The position numbers were made by a program, and so were the translations under genes. Under the pieces are notes generated by a model. It was not told where the DNA came from. It did no database searches and saw nothing but the letters and a program-made list of their open reading frames with translations. Below are positions 50,161 through 57,873 of a stretch of DNA of 64,000 bases, one piece after another (positions within the stretch are counted from its first letter, which is position 1; each line of letters opens with the position of its first letter). The stretch comes from Entomomonas sp. E2T0 (GTDB lineage Bacteria; Pseudomonadota; Gammaproteobacteria; Pseudomonadales; Pseudomonadaceae): positions 1,736,001 to 1,800,000 of the forward strand of contig NZ_CP094972.1 in NCBI RefSeq assembly GCF_025985425.1. The letters are read 5' to 3'.

Positions 50161-50186
50161 TTACTTGAGCATTTATGCGCAAGTAA
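50161..50186 (-). terminator. Hairpin after the small secreted protein gene
   Basis: TTACTTG/CAAGTAA arms (50161-50167 with 50180-50186) enclose GCAT/ATGC. It lies 15 bases beyond the stop of the gene at 50201-50584 in its direction of transcription. No clear U-run follows, so efficiency is uncertain. Confidence 0.45.
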
Positions 50187-50200
50187 TTGTTGGTGAAGTG

Positions 50201-50584
50201 TTATTTACAAACAGTTTTATCAATAGTAATTATAAGAAAAGGTGTTTCATTTTGTTGTCTATAAAATAGAAACTGATAAGAAATACCTTCATTAAGTGTT
50301 GTTTGGGTGTCTTCAATCTTACAAAACTCAGCTATATCTCTGTTGTATTCTTGTTCTATCATTTGTTTAGTAATGTTACTTTTAGTAATTTGAATATGAT
50401 TTTTAAATATTCGTTGTTTAAGGTTGTAGTCAATGTCAAATACTTGGTAGCCTTCAACAATATCATAAGGCAGAGCATTATTTTTATCCGCAACTAGTTG
50501 TAAGAAAGTATCATCCCATTGATCAGCCATGCTATATAGAGGGAGTAACATAATAATGAGTAGAGTGATTAGTTTATTTTTCAT
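50201..50584 (-). CDS. Small secreted protein, unknown function
   Basis: The 127-residue protein has a signal peptide (MKNKLITLLIIMLLPLYSMA, 1-20). The mature part of about 107 residues is charged and mixed alpha/beta, with two Cys (in FCKIED and at TVCK, the C-terminus) that could form a disulfide. I recognise no family. It follows the methyltransferase gene closely (18 bases) on the same strand and lies upstream of the vgrG module. A periplasmic role is likely. Confidence 0.6.
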   Translation of the reverse strand: MKNKLITLLIIMLLPLYSMADQWDDTFLQLVADKNNALPYDIVEGYQVFDIDYNLKQRIFKNHIQITKSNITKQMIEQEYNRDIAEFCKIEDTQTTLNEGISYQFLFYRQQNETPFLIITIDKTVCK

Positions 50585-50602
50585 AGGAAGTCTTCTAAAT
50601 AG

Positions 50603-51445
50603 TTATTTCTGACAAATAAAGGTTTGTAGTTTCTCAGTAAAAATATCGCCTGTTGGCCATTGAGTATGCGTTAGTTTGTTAATGCTAATCATGCCAGCTT
50701 CTTGAAATAATCGTTGATACGCTAAGTCGGTATAGGCTTTCATGGAGCTACCATATTCTATTGTTTGGTTATTTACAGTATCAATTATATAGTAGCGTGT
50801 GGTAGCTGTTGTTTGTTGCTCATTCCAGAAATGTTCTTCTAGGCAAATATGAGGAGAATCTAAAAATAGTCCTGTTTTATACGACTGCCAAGAAGCTGTC
50901 TGTTGGCCATAAGTTAATATAGCTTGATAAGTATGTGCTTCAATTAATAGATACCCATTTGGGGTAAGGTATTGGGTTATATTGTTAAGTAGAGCTTTAA
51001 TATCAGTTTCTTTAAAGACATTAAACTCACCAAATGTCATCATAATAAGATCAAACCGATCTGTAGGTTGATAGTTGCGAATATCAGCTAATAGATAGTT
51101 TATATTAAGATTATCTTGTATAGCTTGTTGCTTGGCATATTCAATAGAAGCAGGTGAGAAATCAACAGCAGTACATTGATAACCAAGTTTCGCTAAACGC
51201 TGAGTATAAAAACCAGGTCCACAACCTAGATCAAGTATTTTAGATTGTTTATTGGGTAATTGTTGGCTAATCCAAGCGATATGTTGATCGATGATTTTAT
51301 AACGACGACTTGCCCAATCATGTTCTTGTGAAAGATGGTTCTCTAGCATTCGTTGACTAAATGCTGGTTCATTCCAAGGTATTTTCTCACCTGTTTGCCA
51401 AGGAGTAGGAGGAGATTGCCTATTAATAATAGTAGTTAGGTTCAT
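50603..51445 (-). CDS. Class I SAM-dependent methyltransferase
   Basis: The 280-residue protein has SAM motif I ILDLGCGPGFYTQRLAKLGY (about 70-89), then AVDFSPASIEYAKQQA and YLLADIRNY, with FDLIMMTFGEFNVF as motif IV-like. This is a Methyltransf_25/11-type fold. Substrate not readable: small molecules are as likely as macromolecules. It is probably co-transcribed with the small secreted protein downstream. Confidence 0.85.
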   Translation of the reverse strand: MNLTTIINRQSPPTPWQTGEKIPWNEPAFSQRMLENHLSQEHDWASRRYKIIDQHIAWISQQLPNKQSKILDLGCGPGFYTQRLAKLGYQCTAVDFSPASIEYAKQQAIQDNLNINYLLADIRNYQPTDRFDLIMMTFGEFNVFKETDIKALLNNITQYLTPNGYLLIEAHTYQAILTYGQQTASWQSYKTGLFLDSPHICLEEHFWNEQQTTATTRYYIIDTVNNQTIEYGSSMKAYTDLAYQRLFQEAGMISINKLTHTQWPTGDIFTEKLQTFICQK

Positions 51446-51626
51446 CAGAATATTGAGCTCAAAGTCATTGAGTAGAGGAATAAAGTTACTGATATTGTAC
51501 TAAAGTTGTATAATAAACGTGTTTATAGGTAATGGTAAGTTCTTATTAAGAATAATTAGTTTTTGTATTTTTGTCTAAATATTCTTATTCACTATTAGTA
51601 GCTAAAAATAAAGGTAAAATAAAATT

Positions 51627-52577
51627 ATGTCAGAGTTTCAAACAGCTTTTGTGCGTGGCTTACGCTATGAGGCTAAAAATATTATTAGTATTGAGTTAGC
51701 ACCTACAGTAGGTACGCAGTTTCAATCTTTCGAAGCAGGGTCTCATATTGATTTACATTTACCCAATGGTCTGGTGAGAAGCTATTCATTATTAAACTCT
51801 CCAGAAGAAAAAGATTGTTATGTATTAGGTGTGTTGTTAGATGGCAATAGTAAAGGTGGTTCTACCTATATTCATAAGGAACTTAGAGTAGGGCAGGAGC
51901 TACAGATTTCTAAACCACGTAATAATTTTACCTTAGATGAAGCAGCAAATCACAGTGTATTAGTAGCAGGTGGTATTGGTATTACACCTATTTATTGTAT
52001 GTTAGTGCGTTTATTAACATTGGGTAATTCAGTAGAGTTAATTTACTGTGCGCGTAGCCGACAAGAAGCGGCTTATCTTGATCAGTTAGAAAAATTGAAT
52101 GTAAAAATTACATGGCATTTCGATGATGAGAAAGCAGGTATACCAAACCTTGAGCAATATTTAGCAGGACATGATAAAGATGTGCATTTCTACTGTTGTG
52201 GTCCTGTGGCGATGTTAGAAGCTTTTGAAGCAGCCTGTCAAAAGTTAGGTTATGACAATAGTCATGTAGAGTATTTTGCTGCAAAAGAAATAGTAGAAGC
52301 AGAGCAAAGTCATGCCTATGTGGTGGAGTTAGCTAAGTCAGGGATGATTTTAGATGTGCCAGCAGGTGGTTCTCTTATAGAGGTTTTAGAAACAGCCGGT
52401 GTGTTAGTGAATACTGCTTGTCGTCAGGGTATTTGTGGCGCTTGTGAAACTAAGGTGCTAGAGGGAATGCCAGATCATCGTGATAGCGTACTAAGCCCAC
52501 GTCAAAAGGCGGCTAATGATGTGATGATGGTATGTGTGTCTGGGTGTAAGAGTGATAAGTTAATACTAGATTTATAG
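51627..52577 (+). CDS. PDR/VanB-family oxidoreductase (ferredoxin reductase-like)
   Basis: The 316-residue electron-transfer protein is built as flavin domain (HIDLHLPNGLVRSYSLLNSPEE), NAD(P) domain (VAGGIGITPIYCML; FYCCGPVAMLEAFE) and a C-terminal plant-type [2Fe-2S] domain with CRQGICGACETKV and a final Cys in MMVCVSGC. It feeds electrons from NADH to Rieske oxygenases such as VanA in known systems. No oxygenase gene is adjacent, so its partner is unknown. It ends in a terminator. Confidence 0.9.
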   Translation: MSEFQTAFVRGLRYEAKNIISIELAPTVGTQFQSFEAGSHIDLHLPNGLVRSYSLLNSPEEKDCYVLGVLLDGNSKGGSTYIHKELRVGQELQISKPRNNFTLDEAANHSVLVAGGIGITPIYCMLVRLLTLGNSVELIYCARSRQEAAYLDQLEKLNVKITWHFDDEKAGIPNLEQYLAGHDKDVHFYCCGPVAMLEAFEAACQKLGYDNSHVEYFAAKEIVEAEQSHAYVVELAKSGMILDVPAGGSLIEVLETAGVLVNTACRQGICGACETKVLEGMPDHRDSVLSPRQKAANDVMMVCVSGCKSDKLILDL

Positions 52578-52606
52578 CAACAGCTATCATAGATATTATT
52601 CATAAT

Positions 52607-52634
52607 AAAAAAGCGACTCAAGGGTCGCTTTTTT
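52607..52634. terminator. Bidirectional terminator
   Basis: AAAAAAGCGAC (52607-52617) pairs with GTCGCTTTTTT (52624-52634) over a 6-nt loop, between the convergent reductase and substrate-binding-protein genes. Confidence 0.92.
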
Positions 52635-52652
52635 ATTGGTTAACAGCAGTTA

Positions 52653-53582
52653 TTATTCTGCTGTTTCTTCAGCTTCATCGTTAGTTGTAGGCACTTCAGC
52701 CATATTTAAATTACTGGTGTCAATGACTACATTATTAGGATCAATATTGTCACCATAGAAAGGTTTAACAGTTTTATCGTAAGCCTTATGGAAAAACTCT
52801 TCATTTTGCAGTTTACCGATTTCTTCATTAACCCAGTTTAATAATTCAACATTGTCTTTTTTAACTGCTGGTGCAATCACATCATCTTCACCTACTTTAT
52901 GTAAGGCTACTTCAAAATCAGGGTTATTTTTAGTCCATGCATAAAGTAATGTATTGTCATGAGCTAAGCCTACACCACGACCATCTTTAAGTGCAGCAAA
53001 GGCTTCTGAGTTATGGTCATATTTCTGCAATTTAACATTAGGGTAATGTTTGGCAAAATAAGTTTCAGCAGTAGTACCTTTATTAACAATCAGTACTTTG
53101 CCATCTAATTGTTCAACATCGGTAATAGCGCCAGTTTTAGGAGAAACAACACCTATTGCTGTTTTCATATAAGGTTTGGCAAAATCTACTTGGGTAGCAC
53201 GCTCAGGTGTCACTGTAAAATTAGCTAGCGTAATATCTACTTTATTAGAGGTAAGTACATTAATGCGATTTTGTGCTTCAGTAAGCACAAATTTCACCTT
53301 ATTTTCATCACCTAGTAAATCTTTAGCAAGGCGTTTAGCTAGTTCAATATCATAACCTTGGCTATTGCCTTCTTTATCAACATAACCAAAAGGTGGTTTA
53401 TCACTAAAAACCGCTACGCGTAGCTCTCCACGATCTTTAATGGCTTGTAGGCTTGAGGCAGAAGGAGGTTGTACGTTATCAGTTTCAACAGTTGGTTTAT
53501 CACTGTCGCCACAAGCAGTTAAAGCAAAACAAAGAATACTGCTGAGGAGTAAGCCTGTGGTTTTTTTAGTTAATAATTTCAT
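52653..53582 (-). CDS. Amino-acid ABC transporter substrate-binding lipoprotein
   Basis: The 309-residue protein has a lipoprotein signal with lipobox ALTAC (Cys about 24). The SBP_bac_3 domain shows LRVAVFSDKPPFGYVDKEGNSQGYDIELAKRLAKDLLGD and LDGKVLIVNKGTTAETYFAKHYP. The GYDIELAKRLAKDLLGD stretch resembles PEB1a/aspartate-glutamate binding proteins, so acidic amino acids are a reasonable guess. It is the last gene of a permease-permease-ATPase-binding protein operon. Confidence 0.9.
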   Translation of the reverse strand: MKLLTKKTTGLLLSSILCFALTACGDSDKPTVETDNVQPPSASSLQAIKDRGELRVAVFSDKPPFGYVDKEGNSQGYDIELAKRLAKDLLGDENKVKFVLTEAQNRINVLTSNKVDITLANFTVTPERATQVDFAKPYMKTAIGVVSPKTGAITDVEQLDGKVLIVNKGTTAETYFAKHYPNVKLQKYDHNSEAFAALKDGRGVGLAHDNTLLYAWTKNNPDFEVALHKVGEDDVIAPAVKKDNVELLNWVNEEIGKLQNEEFFHKAYDKTVKPFYGDNIDPNNVVIDTSNLNMAEVPTTNDEAEETAE

Positions 53583-53591
53583 TATTGCTCC

Positions 53592-54338
53592 TTAAAAATC
53601 AAATACAGTCAAAAATTGTTTAGCACGTTCTGTTTGAGGATCTGTAAAGAAGGCTTCAGGTTCAGCCATTTCTACAATTTTACCTTGATCCATAAAGACA
53701 ATTCTATTAGCCACACGTCTAGCAAAGCTCAGTTCATGAGTAACTAGAATCATGGTCATCCCTTGTTTGGCTAAATCTTGAATAACTTCTAGTACCTCTC
53801 GAACCATTTCAGGATCGAGAGAGGCAGTTACCTCATCAAAAAGCATAATTTCAGGATTCATGCAAAGGGCACGAACGATAGCAATACGTTGTTTTTGACC
53901 TCCTGATAGTTGTCTAGGATAAGCTGTTTTACGATCAATTAAACCAACACGGGTAAGTAACTCATCGGCTTGTTGCATAGCTTCAGTTTTAGCGCGTTTT
54001 TGTACTTTTAATGGACCTAATAAAATATTATCAATCACATTCATGTTAGGAAATAAGTCATAGCTTTGAAAAACCATGCCTACTTTTTGCCTTACTTGAA
54101 TCCATGAGGTGGTAGGGGTGTTAAGTTCAATATTATCCAGTTTAATAGAACCTTGTTGAATACTTTCTAGGCCGTTTAAACAACGTAATAGGGTTGATTT
54201 ACCACAACCTGAAGGGCCAAGTATGGTGACTACTTCGCCTTTCTGTACAGAGAGATCAATACCTTTTAGCACTTCACGTTCACCAAAGCGTTTATGAAGA
54301 TCGGTTATTGCTAATAGTGTTTCAGTGTTATCAATCAT
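53592..54338 (-). CDS. Polar amino-acid ABC transporter ATPase
   Basis: The 248-residue GlnQ/HisP-type ATPase has Walker A GPSGCGKSTLLRCLNGLE, signature LSGGQKQRIAIVRAL, Walker B IMLFDEVTASLDPEM and switch LVTHE. The ELSFARRVANRIVFMDQGKIVE tail is typical. Note DEVTAS in place of the common DEPTSA, as in several amino-acid importers. Confidence 0.95.
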   Translation of the reverse strand: MIDNTETLLAITDLHKRFGEREVLKGIDLSVQKGEVVTILGPSGCGKSTLLRCLNGLESIQQGSIKLDNIELNTPTTSWIQVRQKVGMVFQSYDLFPNMNVIDNILLGPLKVQKRAKTEAMQQADELLTRVGLIDRKTAYPRQLSGGQKQRIAIVRALCMNPEIMLFDEVTASLDPEMVREVLEVIQDLAKQGMTMILVTHELSFARRVANRIVFMDQGKIVEMAEPEAFFTDPQTERAKQFLTVFDF

Positions 54339-54356
54339 ATTTAAAGCCCGACCTTA

Positions 54357-55034
54357 TCAACCTTTTCTTTTGGTTAAACGTTGTGAAAGTTTGGATAATG
54401 GATAGCAGATAGCAAAGAACACTAATAAGATAAATCCATAAATCCAGAACGGTGCCATATCATTACCCATCATGGTGGCATATTCGATAATTTCTTTGCC
54501 CACTTTAGTAATATCTTGCACGCTGATTAAAACAAGTAAAGAAGTAGTCATAATAATTCTAGCGGCTAAATTAATAGCAGGGGGTACAGCAAGTTTTAAA
54601 GCTTGAGGCAGTAATACATAACAGAATAATTGGGTTTTGTTTAAACCAATTGCTAAGGCAGATTCTGTTTGGTGTTTAGGTAATGAAATAATAGCACTAC
54701 GAATAATATCACTCATTTCAGCAGCACCCCAAAAGGTGAAAGCAAGTATACCGACTAACCGACCGTCAATATTTAAATTAAATATACTCGGTAAGGTGTA
54801 GTAAAGAATATAAAGTAGTACTAGGGTAGGCAGAACGCGAACAACTTCCAAATAAATTCGGAAGATAATACGTACTACCAGTTTGTTAGAGGTACGAATA
54901 ATACCAAATAATGTACCCAACAAACTGCTTAGTAAAATAGCAGCAAAAGAAACTTCTAAGGTGAAATACAGCCCTTCTAAAAGGCGTTTAATAGTAATCC
55001 AATCAAAGAGGATATTAATTCCCAAATTCTGCAT
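54357..55034 (-). CDS. Amino-acid ABC transporter permease (second subunit)
   Basis: This is a HisM/GlnP-type permease with five membrane helices and the EAA-like loop ESALAIGLNKTQLFCYVLLPQALKLAVPPAINLA. The start ATG 55034 (MQNLGINILFDW) is chosen over the TTG-like upstream frame. It overlaps the end of the first permease gene by 20 bases. About 225 residues. Confidence 0.92.
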   Translation of the reverse strand: MQNLGINILFDWITIKRLLEGLYFTLEVSFAAILLSSLLGTLFGIIRTSNKLVVRIIFRIYLEVVRVLPTLVLLYILYYTLPSIFNLNIDGRLVGILAFTFWGAAEMSDIIRSAIISLPKHQTESALAIGLNKTQLFCYVLLPQALKLAVPPAINLAARIIMTTSLLVLISVQDITKVGKEIIEYATMMGNDMAPFWIYGFILLVFFAICYPLSKLSQRLTKRKG

Positions 55035-55680
55035 GGCGCATCCTCTTTTCAATATAAGACAATAAGCAAATAAAAGGTAATATCACAATAAGATAAGCAA
55101 CCACTAGTAACAGTAAGTTTTCATTACTGTGACCATCATTACTAATAAAGTTAATGGCAATAGTAGTGATGTCAGTCCCTGCAATAGCAGTAAATACAGA
55201 GGTTTCTTTAAATAAAAAAATACAGTTAGCACCTAATGCAGGTACACAATAGGAAATAGCTTGTGGCAATACTATATAGCGAATCATTTGCAAACGATTC
55301 AAACCAATTGCTTGCCCTGATTCAAATTGTGATTTAGCCACTGCTTCAATACCACTACGAAAAGCTTCTGCCATATAAGCGCCGCCTAACAGAGATAAAC
55401 CAATCAGTGCAGTTACCTCAAAACTTAGTGTAATCTTAAAGGCTCTAGGTAAACCAAAATAGATAAAAAATAAATGAAGCAACAGTGGCGTATTTCTGAA
55501 AAAAGCTATATAACCTCTAGCAATAGCAGAGATAACCGTAATCCTATAAAAAATAACAATGCTACAAACAGCACCTATAATAATCGCAGCCAAAATCCCT
55601 ACTGCTGATATTTTAACTGTAAGCCACAGAGCATGTTCAAAGGTTGGTAAAACTTGTTGAATATATGACCAGTTAAACAC
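55015..55680 (-). CDS. Amino-acid ABC transporter permease (first subunit)
   Basis: The 221-residue HisQ/GlnP-type permease has membrane helices and the conserved loop FESGQAIGLNRLQMIRYIVLPQAISYCVPALGANCIFL. It is the first gene of the transporter operon. The upstream region contains a perfect 15-bp palindrome at 55784-55798. Confidence 0.93.
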   Translation of the reverse strand: MFNWSYIQQVLPTFEHALWLTVKISAVGILAAIIIGAVCSIVIFYRITVISAIARGYIAFFRNTPLLLHLFFIYFGLPRAFKITLSFEVTALIGLSLLGGAYMAEAFRSGIEAVAKSQFESGQAIGLNRLQMIRYIVLPQAISYCVPALGANCIFLFKETSVFTAIAGTDITTIAINFISNDGHSNENLLLLVVAYLIVILPFICLLSYIEKRMRHAEFGN

Positions 55681-55783
55681 ACTATCCTCTTGGATTAATT
55701 TAAATTCACAAACATAAATTAAAGCGTGGTTAGCTTAAACAGTCAAACAACTTTTACGAATATTGATATAACTTTATCGTGTA

Positions 55784-55798
55784 ATTGGATAATCCAAT
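55784..55798. promoter_or_regulatory. Perfect palindrome upstream of the amino-acid transporter operon
   Basis: ATTGGAT-A-ATCCAAT is a perfect 7-1-7 palindrome about 100 bases upstream of the first permease gene. It is a candidate operator; no regulator family is identified. Confidence 0.45.
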
Positions 55799-55875
55799 AG
55801 AGTTATTTTCATTGTTTTTAAGTCTGTGAAAGCTTTTTATTGCATCCATTGTCTCTGTGATAACAATAAAATAAT

Positions 55876-56259
55876 TTATTGTATCATCTCCCATGTTAAT
55901 CCAAATTTTTGTAGGTATTTACGTAAACGGTCAGAGTCATTGATGGTGGCTCTTTGTTGGCATGACTGATTAAACAGTTTACGACCTGCCTCTGACATAT
56001 TACGGCTTTTTCTACATATTTCTATAATGCTTGGCAATTGTAATTGATCAAATAAATCCAGTGTATCCCAAGTTTCTTGGTCTAGTCGTTGGATACAAAA
56101 CTGTTGTTGTGTTTGAGATTGTTGTTCTGCGGGTGTAGTTTTTTTCCACATCCACTCAAGGCGTTGAATCTCAGCTTCTACTATATCGCGGGTAATCCTG
56201 CCACTATAAACTAACCACAGGAGTGGGTGGATAATAGTAATAAAGATTTTAAGTGACAA
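55876..56259 (-). pseudogene. rtcR: Truncated rtcR remnant (C-terminal fragment of RNA-repair operon activator)
   Basis: The 127-residue frame resembles only the C-terminal end of RtcR, the sigma-54 activator of rtcBA (about 530 residues in E. coli). The matching features are SGRITRDIVEAEIQRLEWMW, the helix-turn-helix region SIIEICRKSRNMSEAGRKLFNQS and the end SDRLRKYLQKFGLTWEMI. The CARF sensor and AAA+ domain are missing and about a dozen unrelated residues (MSLKIFITIIHP) form the N-terminus. No rtcB or rtcA is nearby. The comparison is from memory of the family. Confidence 0.75.
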
Positions 56260-56290
56260 ATAAATGCCAGTGGAAATACATTAGGGCATT

Positions 56291-56391
56291 GTGACCTTCG
56301 GGTTTTGCAGATTTGAGTCCTGCCAGTATTATACTGTGGCGGAATTGATAGACGCGCTTTGTAGCAAATTTTCACACCTTATTGTTGCAAA
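56291..56391 (+). ncRNA. Circularly permuted tRNA-Leu-like RNA (candidate YrlA/Y-RNA relative)
   Basis: tRNA-Leu parts occur in permuted order: a UUCG-capped variable-arm-like hairpin (56293-56304), a T-arm GCAGATTTGAGTCCTGC (56307-56323), a CAGTA/TACTG hairpin in the acceptor position (56324-56336), then TG plus a D-arm (56339-56355). GCGGAATTGATAGACGCGCT differs from E. coli tRNA-Leu at one base. A 10-bp stem follows (56358-56367 with 56382-56391, two G-U pairs). There is no normal acceptor stem, so it cannot be a standard tRNA. Bacterial Y RNAs (YrlA) in rtc operons mimic tRNA in this way. Boundaries are approximate. Confidence 0.6.
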
Positions 56392-56497
56392 ACACTTATT
56401 CTTATTCATGAAGTGAAATACTTCCCATCATTTTATTATTTTCTAGATAAATAGAAATAAACCTTGTAGCATAATAAATAGACTATGGGGAGTTATT

Positions 56498-57043
56498 ATG
56501 AGATTTCAATTATCAAAGATTATTACTAAAACAGGTGACCAAGGTACTACTCGTATAGGTGATGGTTCTCGTATCAGCAAAAGCTCTCCACGTATTATGG
56601 CTATTGGTGGTATTGACGAGTTAAATACTGCTATTGGTGTATTGCGTGTTTATATAGAAGATAAAGAAATTTTTGATAATCTAGTAACAATCCAACATCA
56701 ATTATTAGTAGCAGGTTCACAATTAGCAAACTCTAATCGTTGTGCATTAGCAACGCGTCACGTTGAGTTTCTAGAGAGTTGGGCGGCTGAGTTAATGAAG
56801 CAGTTAGAACCAGTACAAGATTTCGTATTACCTGGTGGTTCGCAAGCAGGTGCGCATTGTCATGTGGCGAGGGTAACTTGTCGTCGTACTGAACGCTATG
56901 TTATTGCTGCTGATCTGCAAGATGAATATATCCCGATGACTATTCAATATTTAAATCGTCTATCTGATGTATTGTTTGTATTAGCAAGGGTGCTAAATAA
57001 ACAGCAAGGTATTTCAGAAATTGTTTTAAATAGACAGATTTAA
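56498..57043 (+). CDS. PduO-type ATP:cob(I)alamin adenosyltransferase
   Basis: The 181-residue enzyme attaches the adenosyl group to corrinoid cobalt using ATP. The N-terminal ATP site KIITKTGDQGTTRIGDGSRISK and the helix CHVARVTCRRTERYVIAADLQ (with the conserved Arg residues) are PduO-type; the C-terminal YLNRLSDVLFVLARVLN closes the five-helix bundle. GGGGAG precedes the ATG. It lies just upstream of the precorrin-2 dehydrogenase and the cobalamin biosynthesis operon. Confidence 0.95.
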   Translation: MRFQLSKIITKTGDQGTTRIGDGSRISKSSPRIMAIGGIDELNTAIGVLRVYIEDKEIFDNLVTIQHQLLVAGSQLANSNRCALATRHVEFLESWAAELMKQLEPVQDFVLPGGSQAGAHCHVARVTCRRTERYVIAADLQDEYIPMTIQYLNRLSDVLFVLARVLNKQQGISEIVLNRQI

Positions 57044-57062
57044 TATTTTAAGGCCATTTAGT

Positions 57063-57512
57063 ATGACAAAGTTATATCCTTTGACGCTTAAGTTAGTAAA
57101 CAAAAAAGTATTGGTAGTGGGCGCAGGAAAAGTAGCTTTGCGTAAGTTGCAAGGCTTGCTGGGAACAGGTGCAGAGATTACAGTAGTATCGCCAGAGGTA
57201 TTGCCAGAAATAAAAACATTGCCTGATATACAAATAATCCAACGTCCTTTTCAAGCTAATGATACTAAAGGAATGCATATTATTTATGCAGCAACGGATA
57301 AGCAGCAGGTAAATGATGAGGTAGGGCGATATATTGAACATTGGCAATGGTTTGATGATACTGCATTGCCTGAGGCTTCCAATTTTTTTACACCTGCGGT
57401 TATTCGAGAAAAGGGTCTAATCGTATCTATTTCTACAGAAGCACGAGATCCTACTCGTGCCAAGTTAATTAAACAAAAGATCACTGATTTTTTACTTAAA
57501 TCAACAAACTAG
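57063..57512 (+). CDS. Precorrin-2 dehydrogenase (SirC / CysG N-terminal type)
   Basis: The 149-residue protein has an NAD-binding start YPLTLKLVNKKVLVVGAGKVALRKLQGLLGTGAEITVVSP, then IIYAATDKQQVNDEV and NFFTPAVIREKGLIVSISTEARDPTRAKLIKQKI. This oxidises precorrin-2 to sirohydrochlorin; the chelatase function of CysG/Met8 cannot be judged. The SUMT methyltransferase half of CysG is absent, so this is a stand-alone SirC, suited to supplying sirohydrochlorin to the anaerobic corrin pathway. Confidence 0.9.
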   Translation: MTKLYPLTLKLVNKKVLVVGAGKVALRKLQGLLGTGAEITVVSPEVLPEIKTLPDIQIIQRPFQANDTKGMHIIYAATDKQQVNDEVGRYIEHWQWFDDTALPEASNFFTPAVIREKGLIVSISTEARDPTRAKLIKQKITDFLLKSTN

Positions 57513-57591
57513 TGATTATTTTGAATAGTGTTGTAGTTTTCCAGCTATTTCAATTAGTATGTTACTTAATTAATGCGTTTTTGATTAGTAA

Positions 57592-57775
57592 TAACAAGTT
57601 GTTATTATGGAAGCAGGTGTGATTCCTGCGCAGCCCCCGCTGCTGTAATGTGGACGATCCTCTAAGACACCACTGAACGAAATGTTTGGGAAGGTAGAGG
57701 AAAGGATGAAGCAAAGCCAGAAGACCATCTAAACGCAGAGTAACACCTTCGGTGGGAGGGTATGTTCTGCTTATT
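57592..57775 (+). promoter_or_regulatory. Cobalamin (adenosylcobalamin) riboswitch
   Basis: Core signatures are CGCAGCCCCCGCTGCTGT (57629-57646) and the B12 box AGCCAGAAGACC (57715-57726). A GGAAGGTAGAGGAAAGGATGAAGC segment with the expected spacing lies between them, and a CACC-TTC-GGTG hairpin follows. The aptamer precedes a terminator (57813-57850) and the cbiA-first operon, so cobalamin should switch transcription off. Boundaries are approximate. Confidence 0.93.
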
Positions 57776-57812
57776 TTGTTTATTTAGCCCATATACAATC
57801 TATAGCAAAACG

Positions 57813-57850
57813 AAAATCCCTACCTGACAGAAGGTGGGGATTTTTGTTTT
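57813..57850 (+). terminator. Riboswitch expression-platform terminator
   Basis: AAAATCCC-T-ACCT (57813-57825) pairs with AGGT-G-GGGATTTT (57832-57844) over a 6-nt loop, followed by a T-run. It begins about 40 bases after the riboswitch core and ends about 24 bases before the first cbi gene, as expected for transcription attenuation. Confidence 0.85.
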
Positions 57851-57873
57851 CGGGCGGATGGACAAAAGATATT

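Larger units (their letters stand above)
49672..50200. other. Long AT-rich non-coding stretch upstream of vgrG
   Basis: About 530 bases without a supported gene. I see no long ORF, RNA gene or repeat family. TGTGATCTGCTTCAAA (49998-50013) resembles a CRP/Vfr site (TGTGA perfect, TCAAA for TCACA). The region probably holds the vgrG promoter and a long 5' leader. Confidence 0.5.

Noticed and set aside
56291-56391. Functional tRNA-Leu gene
   Set aside because: The arms are in permuted order, there is no 7-bp acceptor stem or CCA, the T-loop lacks conserved bases, and no ordinary anticodon arm can be placed.
56260-56497. Sigma-54 promoter expected between rtcR and rtcBA
   Set aside because: No GG-N10-GC pair with a convincing TGGCAC/TTGC context was found; the nearest candidate (around 56265-56290) is off in spacing.
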